From: Desulfobacteraceae bacterium | Lineage (GTDB): Bacteria > Desulfobacterota > Desulfobacteria > Desulfobacterales > Desulfosalsimonadaceae | DNA length: 64,000 bases | NCBI GenBank assembly: GCA_014237465.1 | Contig: JABZFM010000006.1 | Span: 186,001 to 250,000 of the forward strand | Reading direction: 5' to 3' | Shown: one piece after another, positions 8,477-16,194 of the stretch | Layout of the letters: the number at the start of each line of letters is the position of its first letter | Position numbering within the stretch: position 1 is the first letter of the stretch | The notes under the pieces: generated by a model | Databases searched by the model: none | Seen by the model: only the letters and a program-made list of their open reading frames with translations | What the model was told of the DNA's origin: nothing | Made by a program: the position numbers and the translations under genes

Positions 8477-9151
8477 ATGTCCAACAGAATTGACCCTTTA
8501 GGTGAGGCAGGCCTCGAGTTTTATTCCAAAGTTTCTGCGTCCATCTCCCATGAGATAAAAAATTCACTGGCTGTCATCAACGAAAGCGCTGGTTATCTCG
8601 AAGACGTCACCCTGATGGCCAAAAAAGGCATGAATCTTGATATGGACCGGCTTCAGTCACTGGCCGGCACCATGTTAAAACAGGTCCAGCGCACCAACAC
8701 CATTATTAAAAACATGAACCGCCTGGCCCACAGCCTGGATGATCCCGCAAGCCAGGTGGATTTAAACGCTTTAATTGAACTGATGATAAACCTTTCGGAA
8801 CGAACGACGGTGACCCGGGGTTTTAAAGTATCCGCTGCATTTTCCGATACCGCGTTAACAATCACCACCCACCCGTTTTTCCTGGAAAACCTGATCTGGC
8901 TGATACTTGATTTTGCCATGAACGTCACAGGCGATGCAAAAACCATTGAACTGCTGCCGGTAAAAGCGGAATCAGGGGCTAGAATCAGTTTCACGGGACT
9001 TGAAAAACTGACGGCAAGCGAATTTAACGATTTTCAGACAGAACGTGTCCGCCTGATGCTGGCTGCGCTGAATTGCACATTGCAGACGGATGAAAATAAA
9101 GGTATAATAACGATAAACTTGCCCGAAACTATCACTCAGCCGGTGCAATAA
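8477..9151 (+). CDS. Histidine-kinase-like protein with H-box but degenerate ATPase region
   Basis: The 224-residue soluble protein has a clear dimerisation/phospho-acceptor helix, VSASISHEIKNSLAVINES, with His near residue 27. A second long helix follows (LAGTMLKQVQRTNTIIKNMN). The C-terminal half keeps the outline of an ATPase domain (FFLENLIWLILDFAMNV where an N-box would be). It lacks the conserved Asn and has no DxGxG G1 or GxGLGL G2 motif. It may therefore serve as a phosphotransfer protein or adaptor rather than a kinase. It sits between two receiver genes in the cassette. Confidence 0.75.
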   Translation: MSNRIDPLGEAGLEFYSKVSASISHEIKNSLAVINESAGYLEDVTLMAKKGMNLDMDRLQSLAGTMLKQVQRTNTIIKNMNRLAHSLDDPASQVDLNALIELMINLSERTTVTRGFKVSAAFSDTALTITTHPFFLENLIWLILDFAMNVTGDAKTIELLPVKAESGARISFTGLEKLTASEFNDFQTERVRLMLAALNCTLQTDENKGIITINLPETITQPVQ

Positions 9152-9221
9152 ACCCGCCGGAAGCACACCGGAAACATACAAGATGAAAGTAACCTGAAAA
9201 AAAATAAACAGGAGACCTATC

Positions 9222-9650
9222 ATGACTGACAAAGTCTTAATCGTGGATGATGAGCAGGATTTCTTAGATGTTATCTCTGACCGCCTGACCGCTCGTGACA
9301 TGAATGTTTCGACCGCCTCTTCCGCAAAAGACGCGATAAAAAAAATCGATGAAGAATCCTTTGACGCGGTGGTGCTGGATCTGATGATGCCGGAAATGGA
9401 CGGACTGGAAACCCTCAAGATCATGAAAGAGAAAAACCCGGACCTGCAGGTCATTTTACTGACCGGCCACGCCACGGTGGAAAAAGGGATTGAAGCAATG
9501 AAACTCGGCGCCATGGACCTGATTGAAAAACCGGCGGATCTGTCGGCAATCGTGGAACGGATCAAACGCGCCAAGGCGGAGAAAATCATCCTGGTGGAAA
9601 AAAAGAGCGAAAAACGCATCCGGGAACTTCTCACCCGAAAAGGCTGGTAA
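9222..9650 (+). CDS. Response regulator receiver protein with charged C-terminal tail
   Basis: The 142-residue protein has a receiver domain over about residues 1-120: VLIVDDEQDF, acceptor Asp in VVLDLMMPEMDG, LLTGHATVEKGIEAMKLGA and Lys in LIEKPA. A short Lys/Arg-rich helix finishes the protein (KAEKIILVEKKSEKRIREL), with no DNA-binding domain. The receiver resembles those of NtrC-type regulators but the output domain is absent. It has a strong GGAGA ribosome site and is the last gene of the cassette, followed by two hairpins. Confidence 0.9.
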   Translation: MTDKVLIVDDEQDFLDVISDRLTARDMNVSTASSAKDAIKKIDEESFDAVVLDLMMPEMDGLETLKIMKEKNPDLQVILLTGHATVEKGIEAMKLGAMDLIEKPADLSAIVERIKRAKAEKIILVEKKSEKRIRELLTRKGW

Positions 9651-9682
9651 GGTCGCCGGTCAAAAAAAGCGTATCACCCCGT

Positions 9683-9724
9683 ATCACCAGCCGGAAACCC
9701 CATGCACTTTTCCCGGCTGGTGAT
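9683..9724 (+). repeat. Hairpin downstream of the phosphorelay cassette
   Basis: ATCACCAGCCGG (9683-9694) pairs perfectly with CCGGCTGGTGAT (9713-9724) around an 18-nt loop. No T-run follows directly, so it may protect the 3' end or cooperate with the terminator 50 bp further on. Confidence 0.6.
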
Positions 9725-9774
9725 GAACTCCCGATAACTCTCCTGAATCATTTTCACAGGAAAAATAAAGACTT

Positions 9775-9803
9775 CAGATCCTCCACTTTTTGTGGAGGAT
9801 CTG
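9775..9803 (+). terminator. Probable rho-independent terminator of the cassette
   Basis: CAGATCCTCCAC (9775-9786) pairs perfectly with GTGGAGGATCTG (9792-9803) around a TTTTT loop, a 12-bp stem. T-rich sequence follows but the first T-run comes about 15 nt later, so termination strength is uncertain. It lies about 125 bp past the last receiver gene. Confidence 0.65.
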
Positions 9804-10119
9804 ATGTTTCTGATTCCCTGTTTTTTTATTCATTCATAATCATCCCCTTCCCTAAAATTTTTGACAGTTCCTGCCTGTCATGCAAAATCTGATCGGACAT
9901 CCGGTAAAAAAATCATTTTGTTTAAGTAGAAAGAGGCAGCAAACTATAAACTGGAGGTCACAAATTGTGATTTCAAGAACATTGCGGAATTATATTTACT
10001 GATAATGCTTTAACATATCTAATTTTTTTGATAATAATAGAATTTCATGCCATTTGTCGCACCCGTGCATCTATTTCGCACGCATAAAAACAATAAACCA
10101 AAACAGAAATAAAAAATTC
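9804..10119. other. Intergenic region without recognised features
   Basis: This is AT-rich sequence before the broken hsdM. It contains a near-palindromic TCACAAATTGTGA around 9958-9970, possibly a regulator site. It presumably held the original hsdM promoter. No ORF of note was found. Confidence 0.4.
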
Positions 10120-10461
10120 ATGCCCGTTATCATTAACAAAGACAAGTTAAACAACCTGGCCGGCGAAATCTGGAAATCCGCCGAGCGGCTGCGGGGCAAA
10201 TTCAAGGCGTACGAGTACCAGACGGTAATTTTGCCGATTATCGTGATTCGCCGCCTGGAATGCGTTTTGATCGACTGGCGCAGCCGACAGGCAAAAGAGA
10301 TCAAGGCAAAACGGCCGGATATTTCCGAAAAAAAACTCACGGAACTGGTGAAAAAGCTGGAGCTGAATCCCGTTAAAACACCCTTTTCAAACACTACGGA
10401 CTGGACCCTGCGAGAGGAATTGAGGTCAAATCTGCTCTTGACTCTTAATGACGTCGTCTGA
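10120..10461 (+). pseudogene. hsdM: Type I restriction-modification methyltransferase (HsdM), truncated N-terminal fragment
   Basis: From the ATG at 10120 the frame encodes the HsdM N-terminal helical domain: NLAGEIWKSAERLRGKFKA, YQTVILPIIVIRRLECVL and FSNTTDWTLREEL. Homology stops at the left end of the RAYT element (10424), and the last dozen codons up to the TGA are element sequence. The SAM-binding methyltransferase domain and any hsdS or hsdR are absent on both sides. HsdM would normally methylate adenine within the bipartite target of a type I system; this copy cannot. No remnant of the missing part was found to the right of the element, so the insertion was accompanied by deletion. Confidence 0.85.
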
Positions 10462-11455
10462 TATTTTCTCCACACATTTTTTCAGTTGTTTATCAACCGC
10501 CAACCGCGCTTTTACTCTTTCAATGACACTGCTCACTGAACTGTATTTCTGCATCTTAAACTCTTCACAAATCTGAGTTAAACGGTCACGCCGTAACCTG
10601 CGGAATAAATAAATCGCGACATTTCTGGGCTCATTGAACTGGCCCCTTCTTGAAACAAACAGTTCATCCGTATCTATGCTGTAATAGCCGCATACGCTGT
10701 TAATTATCTGTTCCTTTTCAGGTACAAGGGACCTGGCCTGGGGAATCTCATCATCTGTTTTGCCGGCATCGTATTCACTTTTTACCCGGTCAATGAAACT
10801 GTCCGGCCCCAGGAATACCGGCCATCTTTTCCCGTCAAGTGCCCCGCTTACACTTTCGTCACAGTCTTTTTTTATAAACTTTCGATATTCTTTCAACCAA
10901 TCCTTCTTTTTGGGAGTCAACATTGACAAAATAAATTTTTTATCGAGCCAGTCCCATTTTCCGGCAGCTGACAGATAGCCTTTGTGGCTGCTCCATCTAT
11001 ATTTATTAATAGTTTTGACCAGCCCGGCCTTCAGCGGACTTCGATGGATATATCTGACCAGTTGCAAAAGGTAGTCATCGGCGCTGACAAGTATTGATTT
11101 ATACCGGCCGCGAAACAGGGTGCCGTCATAATTATTCCGCCGGTTAAAGTTCTGGGTATAAATACCGTTAAGATGGCGCATACTTCTTGAAAGATTGGCT
11201 TCCGGTGTCTGGACGAGAATATGATAATGGTTCGGCATTAAACAATATGCGGCAATACGAATGTTCCACATCTCCGATGTTTCCCGGAGAAGTTCAACAA
11301 ACACTTCATAATCATCCGTGCTGTTAAAAATCTTCTCAAGGCGCCTGCCACGATTCATTATGTGGTACCAGGCGCCCGGATATTGAATTCTAAGTGGTCT
11401 TGACATATTTCATTTATAACCGACTGCAATGCAAGAGTCAAGGGTAGACTTGACC
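10424..11455 (-). mobile_element. RAYT (REP-associated tyrosine transposase) element with terminal inverted repeats
   Basis: The transposase gene is bounded by 23-bp inverted repeats at 10424-10446 and 11433-11455, identical at about 20 of 23 positions. Both contain the core CTTGACTCTT (right end as complement). The same core occurs in paired form at 43.0, 46.3, 46.4 and 50.5 kb, where no transposase is present. That is the arrangement expected of a RAYT gene and its dispersed REP hairpins. Insertion broke hsdM. Confidence 0.8.
10426..11406 (-). CDS. REP-associated tyrosine transposase (Y1_Tnp / IS200-like family)
   Basis: The 326-residue protein starts MSRPLRIQYPGAWYHIMNRG, the usual opening of this family. 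It carries the HUH metal motif in MPNHYHILVQTP near residue 60, the RGRYKSILV strand and the catalytic-tyrosine helix YLLQLVRYIHRSPLKAG. The C-terminal part (about 200-320) holds a DnaA-like helix-turn-helix region found in long RAYTs. These enzymes cut and join single-stranded DNA at REP hairpins. It appears complete. Its stop codon lies inside the left terminal repeat. Confidence 0.9.
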   Translation of the reverse strand: MSRPLRIQYPGAWYHIMNRGRRLEKIFNSTDDYEVFVELLRETSEMWNIRIAAYCLMPNHYHILVQTPEANLSRSMRHLNGIYTQNFNRRNNYDGTLFRGRYKSILVSADDYLLQLVRYIHRSPLKAGLVKTINKYRWSSHKGYLSAAGKWDWLDKKFILSMLTPKKKDWLKEYRKFIKKDCDESVSGALDGKRWPVFLGPDSFIDRVKSEYDAGKTDDEIPQARSLVPEKEQIINSVCGYYSIDTDELFVSRRGQFNEPRNVAIYLFRRLRRDRLTQICEEFKMQKYSSVSSVIERVKARLAVDKQLKKCVEKISDDVIKSQEQI

Positions 11456-11474
11456 CTAAATTTCTAAATTTACT

Positions 11475-12170
11475 TTAAAAATTGATAATGTGAAAAATAT
11501 ATTTTAAACAAAAATACAACCCGATAATCACAAAAAGAACCCCGGTGATGCGGCGGAACCAGATTTCTATTACCGCCAGCCGGTTGAAAAAAATGCCGGC
11601 AAAGCGTGTGCTGTATGCGATGATCACTGCAAACCCGATCACCGGCGCGGCGGTGCCGACGCCGAAAAAAAGCGGCAGTAACATGCGGGATTTGAATTCT
11701 AGAGACAGCGGGATCACGCCGCCGAAAAACAAGGCGGCGGATACCGGACAAAACGTCAGGGCGAACAAAAAACCCAGGGCGACCGCACCACCAATGCCGC
11801 TGTTCCCGAGCTTTTTCAGCAAATTGGCATTAATGCTGACCGTGGGCAGCATGACCGGCACCAGCTCCAGGATAAACAGGCCGGTCACCAGAAGTATGGG
11901 GCCCAGGATTTGATTCATGCGCGTCTGGAGAAAATTGGCCACACCGGGGATAGAAATGAGACCGGCGATAATGGCTGTCGCAATCAAGACATAAGAGAAC
12001 GTCCGGCCGATCGTATAGGCACTCGCCGCCAGTATCGTGGCATACGGCGAGTCAATCTGTTTGCCGATATAGGTGGTGGCGGCAATGTTGGTTGCCAATG
12101 GACATGGACTGATGGACGTCAGAATTCCAAGCCATATAACGGATAATATTTGTGCGACACCGAATTCCAT
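11475..12170 (-). CDS. arsG: ArsG-family aromatic arsenical efflux permease (CcdA/DsbD-like membrane protein)
   Basis: The 231-residue protein has about six transmembrane helices. The conserved SISPCPLATNIAATTYIG near the N-terminus and FALTFCPVSAALFFGG in the middle each carry a Cys-Pro, as in CcdA-type transporters. Annotated relatives next to ArsF are called ArsG. The ATG at 12170 has GAGG at the right distance, and the arsF stop is only 2 bp upstream, so the two are translationally coupled. It is last in an arsR-permease-thioredoxin-arsF-arsG operon. The name rests on gene context; a disulfide/electron shuttle role with ArsF is also possible. Confidence 0.78.
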   Translation of the reverse strand: MEFGVAQILSVIWLGILTSISPCPLATNIAATTYIGKQIDSPYATILAASAYTIGRTFSYVLIATAIIAGLISIPGVANFLQTRMNQILGPILLVTGLFILELVPVMLPTVSINANLLKKLGNSGIGGAVALGFLFALTFCPVSAALFFGGVIPLSLEFKSRMLLPLFFGVGTAAPVIGFAVIIAYSTRFAGIFFNRLAVIEIWFRRITGVLFVIIGLYFCLKYIFHIINF

Positions 12171-12172
12171 GA

Positions 12173-12631
12173 TTATTCCTCTATCCAATCCTTGATTTCG
12201 TCTTTTACATACGCGTCAAATTTTTCCTCGTCTCTGACATAGGTCCAGATTTTTTCCAGGTTTTTCCACTGGATTTCCTTGCCGTCTTTGACTTCGGAAA
12301 TAATCAGGGACTTGGTATAAAGCTGATAATCCTTGTTATAGTGCTTGTTTTCCGGTTCATCCACATTGATGGCCCGCCAGACCACTTTGCCGCTTTTTAG
12401 TTCATTTTCAAAATTTAAATTGACTGCCTGTGATGATAATTCCTCAATCTTGTGGCAGGTGGAGCATCGGGCGGTGGTATGAAAATACGTGGCAACAATA
12501 TAATGTGTCGGCTTTTCTGCAACGGCTTCCTCAGAAGCGGCCTGGCCAGCATGAGCGGTCGAAATCGATACCGCGAGCACAAAAAGGACAAGAAAAATTA
12601 AGGAATAAATATATTTTTGAATAAACTGCAT
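12173..12631 (-). CDS. arsF: ArsF-family secreted thiol protein (nitrophenyl/arsenical reductase subunit)
   Basis: The 152-residue protein has a signal peptide ending near SISTAHAGQA. A thioredoxin-like domain carries TARCSTCHKIEEL, where the CxxC also reads as a possible CxxCH haem site. YHTT-like FHTTARCSTCH and RAINVDEPENKHY match the family named ArsF (nitrophenyl compound nitroreductase subunit). It should work in the periplasm with the membrane partner ArsG encoded 2 bp downstream. Whether it binds haem or acts as a redox thiol pair cannot be decided by eye. Confidence 0.75.
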   Translation of the reverse strand: MQFIQKYIYSLIFLVLFVLAVSISTAHAGQAASEEAVAEKPTHYIVATYFHTTARCSTCHKIEELSSQAVNLNFENELKSGKVVWRAINVDEPENKHYNKDYQLYTKSLIISEVKDGKEIQWKNLEKIWTYVRDEEKFDAYVKDEIKDWIEE

Positions 12632-12739
12632 GAATATAACCTCCTAAATATTGATGATGCGGCATAAATTCTGCTACACAATTTCTCCGGTTTCTTTTGG
12701 AGCATCTCGAATATCTGATGTATCCGCCCCGGATTTCGG

Positions 12740-12973
12740 TTACTTTTTGATCCAGGACAAAATATCTTCTTTTTTGGGAATTTTTCCGACTGTTTTCACT
12801 TCGCCGTCAACGATTACCGCCGGGGTTCCGAAAACGCCGTACTGTGCGATTTCCATTATGTCGGTAACTTTTTCCACATTCGCCGCTACACCGGATTCAG
12901 CCACCGCTTCCCTGACGATGGCTTCGGCTTGCTTGCATTTCGGGCAGCCGGGCCCCAATACTTTAATATCCAT
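12740..12973 (-). CDS. Small thioredoxin-like redox protein
   Basis: The 77-residue glutaredoxin-sized protein starts MDIKVLGPGCPKCKQAEAIV with a CPKC active site. It contains the cis-Pro loop GTPAVIVDGEVKTVG typical of the TM0996/MJ0307-like small thioredoxins. Such proteins often sit beside arsP-type permeases and are thought to supply reducing power. It has a GGAGAG ribosome site and follows the permease gene on the minus strand. Confidence 0.9.
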   Translation of the reverse strand: MDIKVLGPGCPKCKQAEAIVREAVAESGVAANVEKVTDIMEIAQYGVFGTPAVIVDGEVKTVGKIPKKEDILSWIKK

Positions 12974-13062
12974 AAGTTCTCTCCTTTATTTTTTATAACT
13001 TCTGTCAATTTTAATTGCACCTTTTATCTGCCCGTTATTTAATAATCCATGACATGGCTTTC

Positions 13063-14235
13063 TTATCCCGCAAAGGTGCCGTATGCCATACCGGCAACTG
13101 TGGACATCACCACCACAACGGCTACAAAAACAGCTGTTTTTTTGAATCCCAGCACGCCTCCGATAACAATCATATTCGGCAGAGACAATGCCGGACCGGC
13201 AAGAAGCAGCGCAAGGGCCGGCCCCTGCCCCATGCCGGACCCTAAAAGCCCCTGTAAAATGGGAACTTCGGTCAATGTGGCAAAATACATAAATGCACCG
13301 GCAAGCGAAGCAAACAGGTTGGCCCACAACGAATTACCGCCGACCAGCGCCGCGATGTATTTTTCCGGAATCAGGGCCGGGTGCCCCGGACGTCCCAGAA
13401 GAAACCCGGCGGCAATCACGCCGATGGCCAGGAGTGGGAAAATCTGTTTCATAAATCCCCAGGTGGATTCCACACAGGAGGTCAGTTCGTCTTTTTTAAA
13501 CCAGGCTTTGAGCATCCATGCCAGTATGATCAGCAGGATAATTGTCACGATCCATTTGGCGGCAAAAATACCTTTCCATACCATTGCGGCATCCGGTCCG
13601 GGTTTGGCGAACGCCGCGAACACCAGGATCAGCACCATGGTCATCATATACAGGGCATCTTGGGTCAGTGTCCGGCCCTTTTCTTCTTCATCCGGCAGAT
13701 AAAAATCCCCGGCCGTGCGCCGGGCATCATCTTTTCTAAAAACAAACGCCATGAAGAGGCCAATTGCCACGGCAAAAATGATTGCGCCCACTGCCCGGGC
13801 AAGTCCTAATTGCCATCCCAATATCCGGGCGGTCAGCACGATCGCCAGTACATTGATAGCCGGACCTGAATACAGAAACGCGGTCGCCGGACCGATTCCG
13901 GCGCCCCGGGTGTAAATACCCGCAAACAGAGGCAGCACGGTACAGGAACAGACCGCCAGCACCGTTCCGGACACGGACGCGACGGAGTAGGCCAGAACTT
14001 TCTTCGCCTGGGCGCCAAAATATTTCAGCACCGCCGCCTGGGACACGAATACGGCAATGGCACCGGCAATAAAAAAGGCCGGGATCAAACAGGTCAATAC
14101 ATGCTCCCGGGCGTATTCCTGCAGCATCATGAATGATTCAAACCCGGCCTGACGAATTTTCGGGTCTGCCCAGGGAATAAAATACGCGCCAAGATACAAG
14201 ACGATCAGCCAGAAAAGCTTTGTTCTTTCCTTCAT
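13063..14235 (-). CDS. ArsP/DUF318-family permease (organoarsenical or metal export)
   Basis: The 390-residue protein has eight or more transmembrane helices. The family signature VASVSGTVLAVCSCTVLPLF near residue 88 contains a CSC motif, followed by GIGPATAFLYSGPAINVLAI. A matching second repeat is SLAGAFMYFATLTEVPILQG and GPALALLLAGPALSLPNMIV. ArsP members export trivalent organoarsenicals. Others in the family have unknown substrates. It lies between an ArsR regulator and a small thioredoxin, which favours an arsenic-related role. Confidence 0.85.
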   Translation of the reverse strand: MKERTKLFWLIVLYLGAYFIPWADPKIRQAGFESFMMLQEYAREHVLTCLIPAFFIAGAIAVFVSQAAVLKYFGAQAKKVLAYSVASVSGTVLAVCSCTVLPLFAGIYTRGAGIGPATAFLYSGPAINVLAIVLTARILGWQLGLARAVGAIIFAVAIGLFMAFVFRKDDARRTAGDFYLPDEEEKGRTLTQDALYMMTMVLILVFAAFAKPGPDAAMVWKGIFAAKWIVTIILLIILAWMLKAWFKKDELTSCVESTWGFMKQIFPLLAIGVIAAGFLLGRPGHPALIPEKYIAALVGGNSLWANLFASLAGAFMYFATLTEVPILQGLLGSGMGQGPALALLLAGPALSLPNMIVIGGVLGFKKTAVFVAVVVVMSTVAGMAYGTFAG

Positions 14236-14286
14236 TTAAAAAAACTTCCTCTTCCCATTCAAATCAATAAAACGTAAAATCGCATT

Positions 14287-14296
14287 ATATCGATAT
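14287..14296. promoter_or_regulatory. Possible second ArsR half-operator
   Basis: The perfect palindrome ATATCGATAT lies between arsR and the permease gene and shares the ATATCG half-site with the operator upstream of arsR. It could allow separate control of the permease. Being short, it may be chance. Confidence 0.35.
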
Positions 14297-14312
14297 TGTT
14301 AAATAAAAAAAA

Positions 14313-14657
14313 TTACCTTTTACAGATATTTTCCCGATTGATATCAGGCAACCGCTCAATCAACGCCTGAACTTCCGTATCAGCATCAAGCCAGTGTTTG
14401 AGACTGCCGATCAGGCTGGCAGCATATGGACTTTCATTGCCATCCGCTACCATATAATTTACCCATAACCCGTCTTTTTTTGACGATATCAAACCGGCCT
14501 CTTCTAAAATCTGAAGATGTTTACTGGTCGTTGACTGGGCAAATTGCAATGCAGCCTGAATTTCACAAACACACATCATTCGATTCTGTAACATTTTCAT
14601 GATTTTAACCCGGCTGGGGTCCGAAAGCGCCTTCATGGCTTTTATAAACGATTTCAT
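14313..14657 (-). CDS. arsR: ArsR/SmtB-family repressor
   Basis: The 114-residue protein has the winged-helix signature ALSDPSRVKIMKMLQ, MCVCEIQAALQFAQSTTSKH and LQILEEAGLISSKKDGLWV. The CVCE motif in helix alpha-3 matches the ArsR metalloid-binding ELCVCDL site, so arsenite or antimonite sensing is likely. The ATG at 14657 is preceded by AAAGGAGAC; an earlier ATG adds 16 unlikely residues. It heads the arsenical operon and a palindromic operator lies directly upstream. Confidence 0.93.
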   Translation of the reverse strand: MKSFIKAMKALSDPSRVKIMKMLQNRMMCVCEIQAALQFAQSTTSKHLQILEEAGLISSKKDGLWVNYMVADGNESPYAASLIGSLKHWLDADTEVQALIERLPDINRENICKR

Positions 14658-14670
14658 TTTGTCTCCTTTA

Positions 14671-14692
14671 TATATCGTAATATAACGATATA
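14671..14692 (-). promoter_or_regulatory. ArsR operator
   Basis: TATATCGT (14671-14678) and ACGATATA (14685-14692) form an inverted repeat with a 6-bp spacer, starting 13 bp upstream of the arsR ATG. Size, position and the AT-rich form fit an ArsR autoregulatory operator. Confidence 0.7.
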
Positions 14693-14800
14693 TAAACCCT
14701 GTCAATACTTTTTTTGAATTATAAACTTTACCAATAATTAAATTTTAAAATACAAATAATTGACAAATAATAAATTGAAATTTTTACGGTAAAAAAATGG

Positions 14801-16084
14801 TTACCGCCTTTTTGTATTTTTTCGTGTCTTTCCTGCTTTTTGTGTCTTGCGTGTTTTTCCAGATGATTTAGCGATGGCTTTTTTCTGTTTTTGGGCGGCC
14901 TTTTCTTTGAGTTTCCGTTTAGCTGCGATGATATCCGGATCATAATCGTTTTTCGGCTGAAACCCGGCCAGGCGTTTTACCGGGATTTTATGGTTCAGCA
15001 GCCGCTCAATTTCGATCAGCAACGCCTGTTCCTGGTCGCACACCAGCGAGATGGCAACGCCCTTTTCTCCAGCACGGCCTGTGCGGCCGATACGATGCAC
15101 ATAATTTTCGGGGATATCCGGCATATCAAAGTTCACAACCCGCGGCAGACCGTCGATGTCCAGGCCCCTAGCCGCCACATCAGTGGCGACCAGAATCCGC
15201 ACCAATCCGCGCTTGAAGTCCGCCAGCGTTCTGGTTCGAAGAGACTGGCTCTTGCTGCTGTGGATGGCTGCGGCAACGATATCGTCCGTGATCAATTGTT
15301 GGGTCAGCTTGTCCGCGCCGTATCGGGTTCGCGTGAACACCATCACACGGCGCCAGTTCTCCTTTTTGATCAGATGTGCGAGCAACTCGCGTTTGCGCAG
15401 CCGCTCTACCCGATATACCACCTGGGTCACCCCGTCAGCCGCCCGATTCGGACGCGCCGCTTCAATCTGCCGGGGATTGTTCAACAGCTCGTCGGCCAGA
15501 CGTTTAATGCTGTCCGGATAAGTCGCGGAAAACAGCAGGGTCTGGCGCTTGTCGGGTAAGAACGCCGTCACCTCAAGGATCTCGTCAATAAATCCCATGT
15601 CCAGCATTCGGTCGGCCTCGTCAAGCACTAAAATCTTCACTCTGGAAAGATCCAGGGTCCCCCGGTTGGCGTGATCCAGCAGCCGGCCGGGGGTTGCCAC
15701 CACAATATCCACCCCGCGGTTTAATCTCACGATTTGCGCGTTAATGTTGATCCCGCCATAAATAACCGTTGCGCGCAGGGACAAACGCCGGCCGTAATCC
15801 TGCATGGCTTTTCCCACCTGGGCCGCCAGTTCACGGGTGGGAACCAGAACCAGGGCGCGTGGTTGTCTCTTTTTTTTCGCGGGTGGATCTTCACTCAGCA
15901 TCTGAACGATGGGCAGGGCAAAAGCCGCGGTTTTTCCGGTGCCGGTCTGAGCGCCGGCAAGAATGTCATATCCTTCCAGAATAACAGGGATCGCCTGGGT
16001 TTGAATGGGCGTGGGCGCTGTGTAACCCTGGGCGGCGACAGCACTCAGCAGTTCGGCCCGAAGGCCCAGTTTTCCAAAAGACAT
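14801..16084 (-). CDS. DEAD-box RNA helicase, RhlE type
   Basis: The 427-residue protein has the Q motif GYTAPTPIQTQAIP, Walker A AGAQTGTGKTAAF, PTRELA, GGININ, TPGRLLD, DEAD (VLDEADRMLDMGF), SAT (LFSATY), RILVATDVAARGLDI and HRIGRTGRAG. All helicase motifs are intact. A Lys/Arg-rich tail (KAIAKSSGKTRKTQKAGK) follows, as in RhlE and cold-shock helicases, probably binding RNA. It stands alone, with the arsenical operon downstream and a lipase gene upstream. A precise paralogue name is not certain. Confidence 0.93.
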   Translation of the reverse strand: MSFGKLGLRAELLSAVAAQGYTAPTPIQTQAIPVILEGYDILAGAQTGTGKTAAFALPIVQMLSEDPPAKKKRQPRALVLVPTRELAAQVGKAMQDYGRRLSLRATVIYGGININAQIVRLNRGVDIVVATPGRLLDHANRGTLDLSRVKILVLDEADRMLDMGFIDEILEVTAFLPDKRQTLLFSATYPDSIKRLADELLNNPRQIEAARPNRAADGVTQVVYRVERLRKRELLAHLIKKENWRRVMVFTRTRYGADKLTQQLITDDIVAAAIHSSKSQSLRTRTLADFKRGLVRILVATDVAARGLDIDGLPRVVNFDMPDIPENYVHRIGRTGRAGEKGVAISLVCDQEQALLIEIERLLNHKIPVKRLAGFQPKNDYDPDIIAAKRKLKEKAAQKQKKAIAKSSGKTRKTQKAGKTRKNTKRR

Positions 16085-16194
16085 ATATCATCTACTCCAA
16101 ATATGATCGGAATTCACTGAAAAAAACTTTTAAGTAAGTATACTATCCCCGGAATTTTTAATCATCAACCTTAATAAACCGGTAAAAAATCAGA

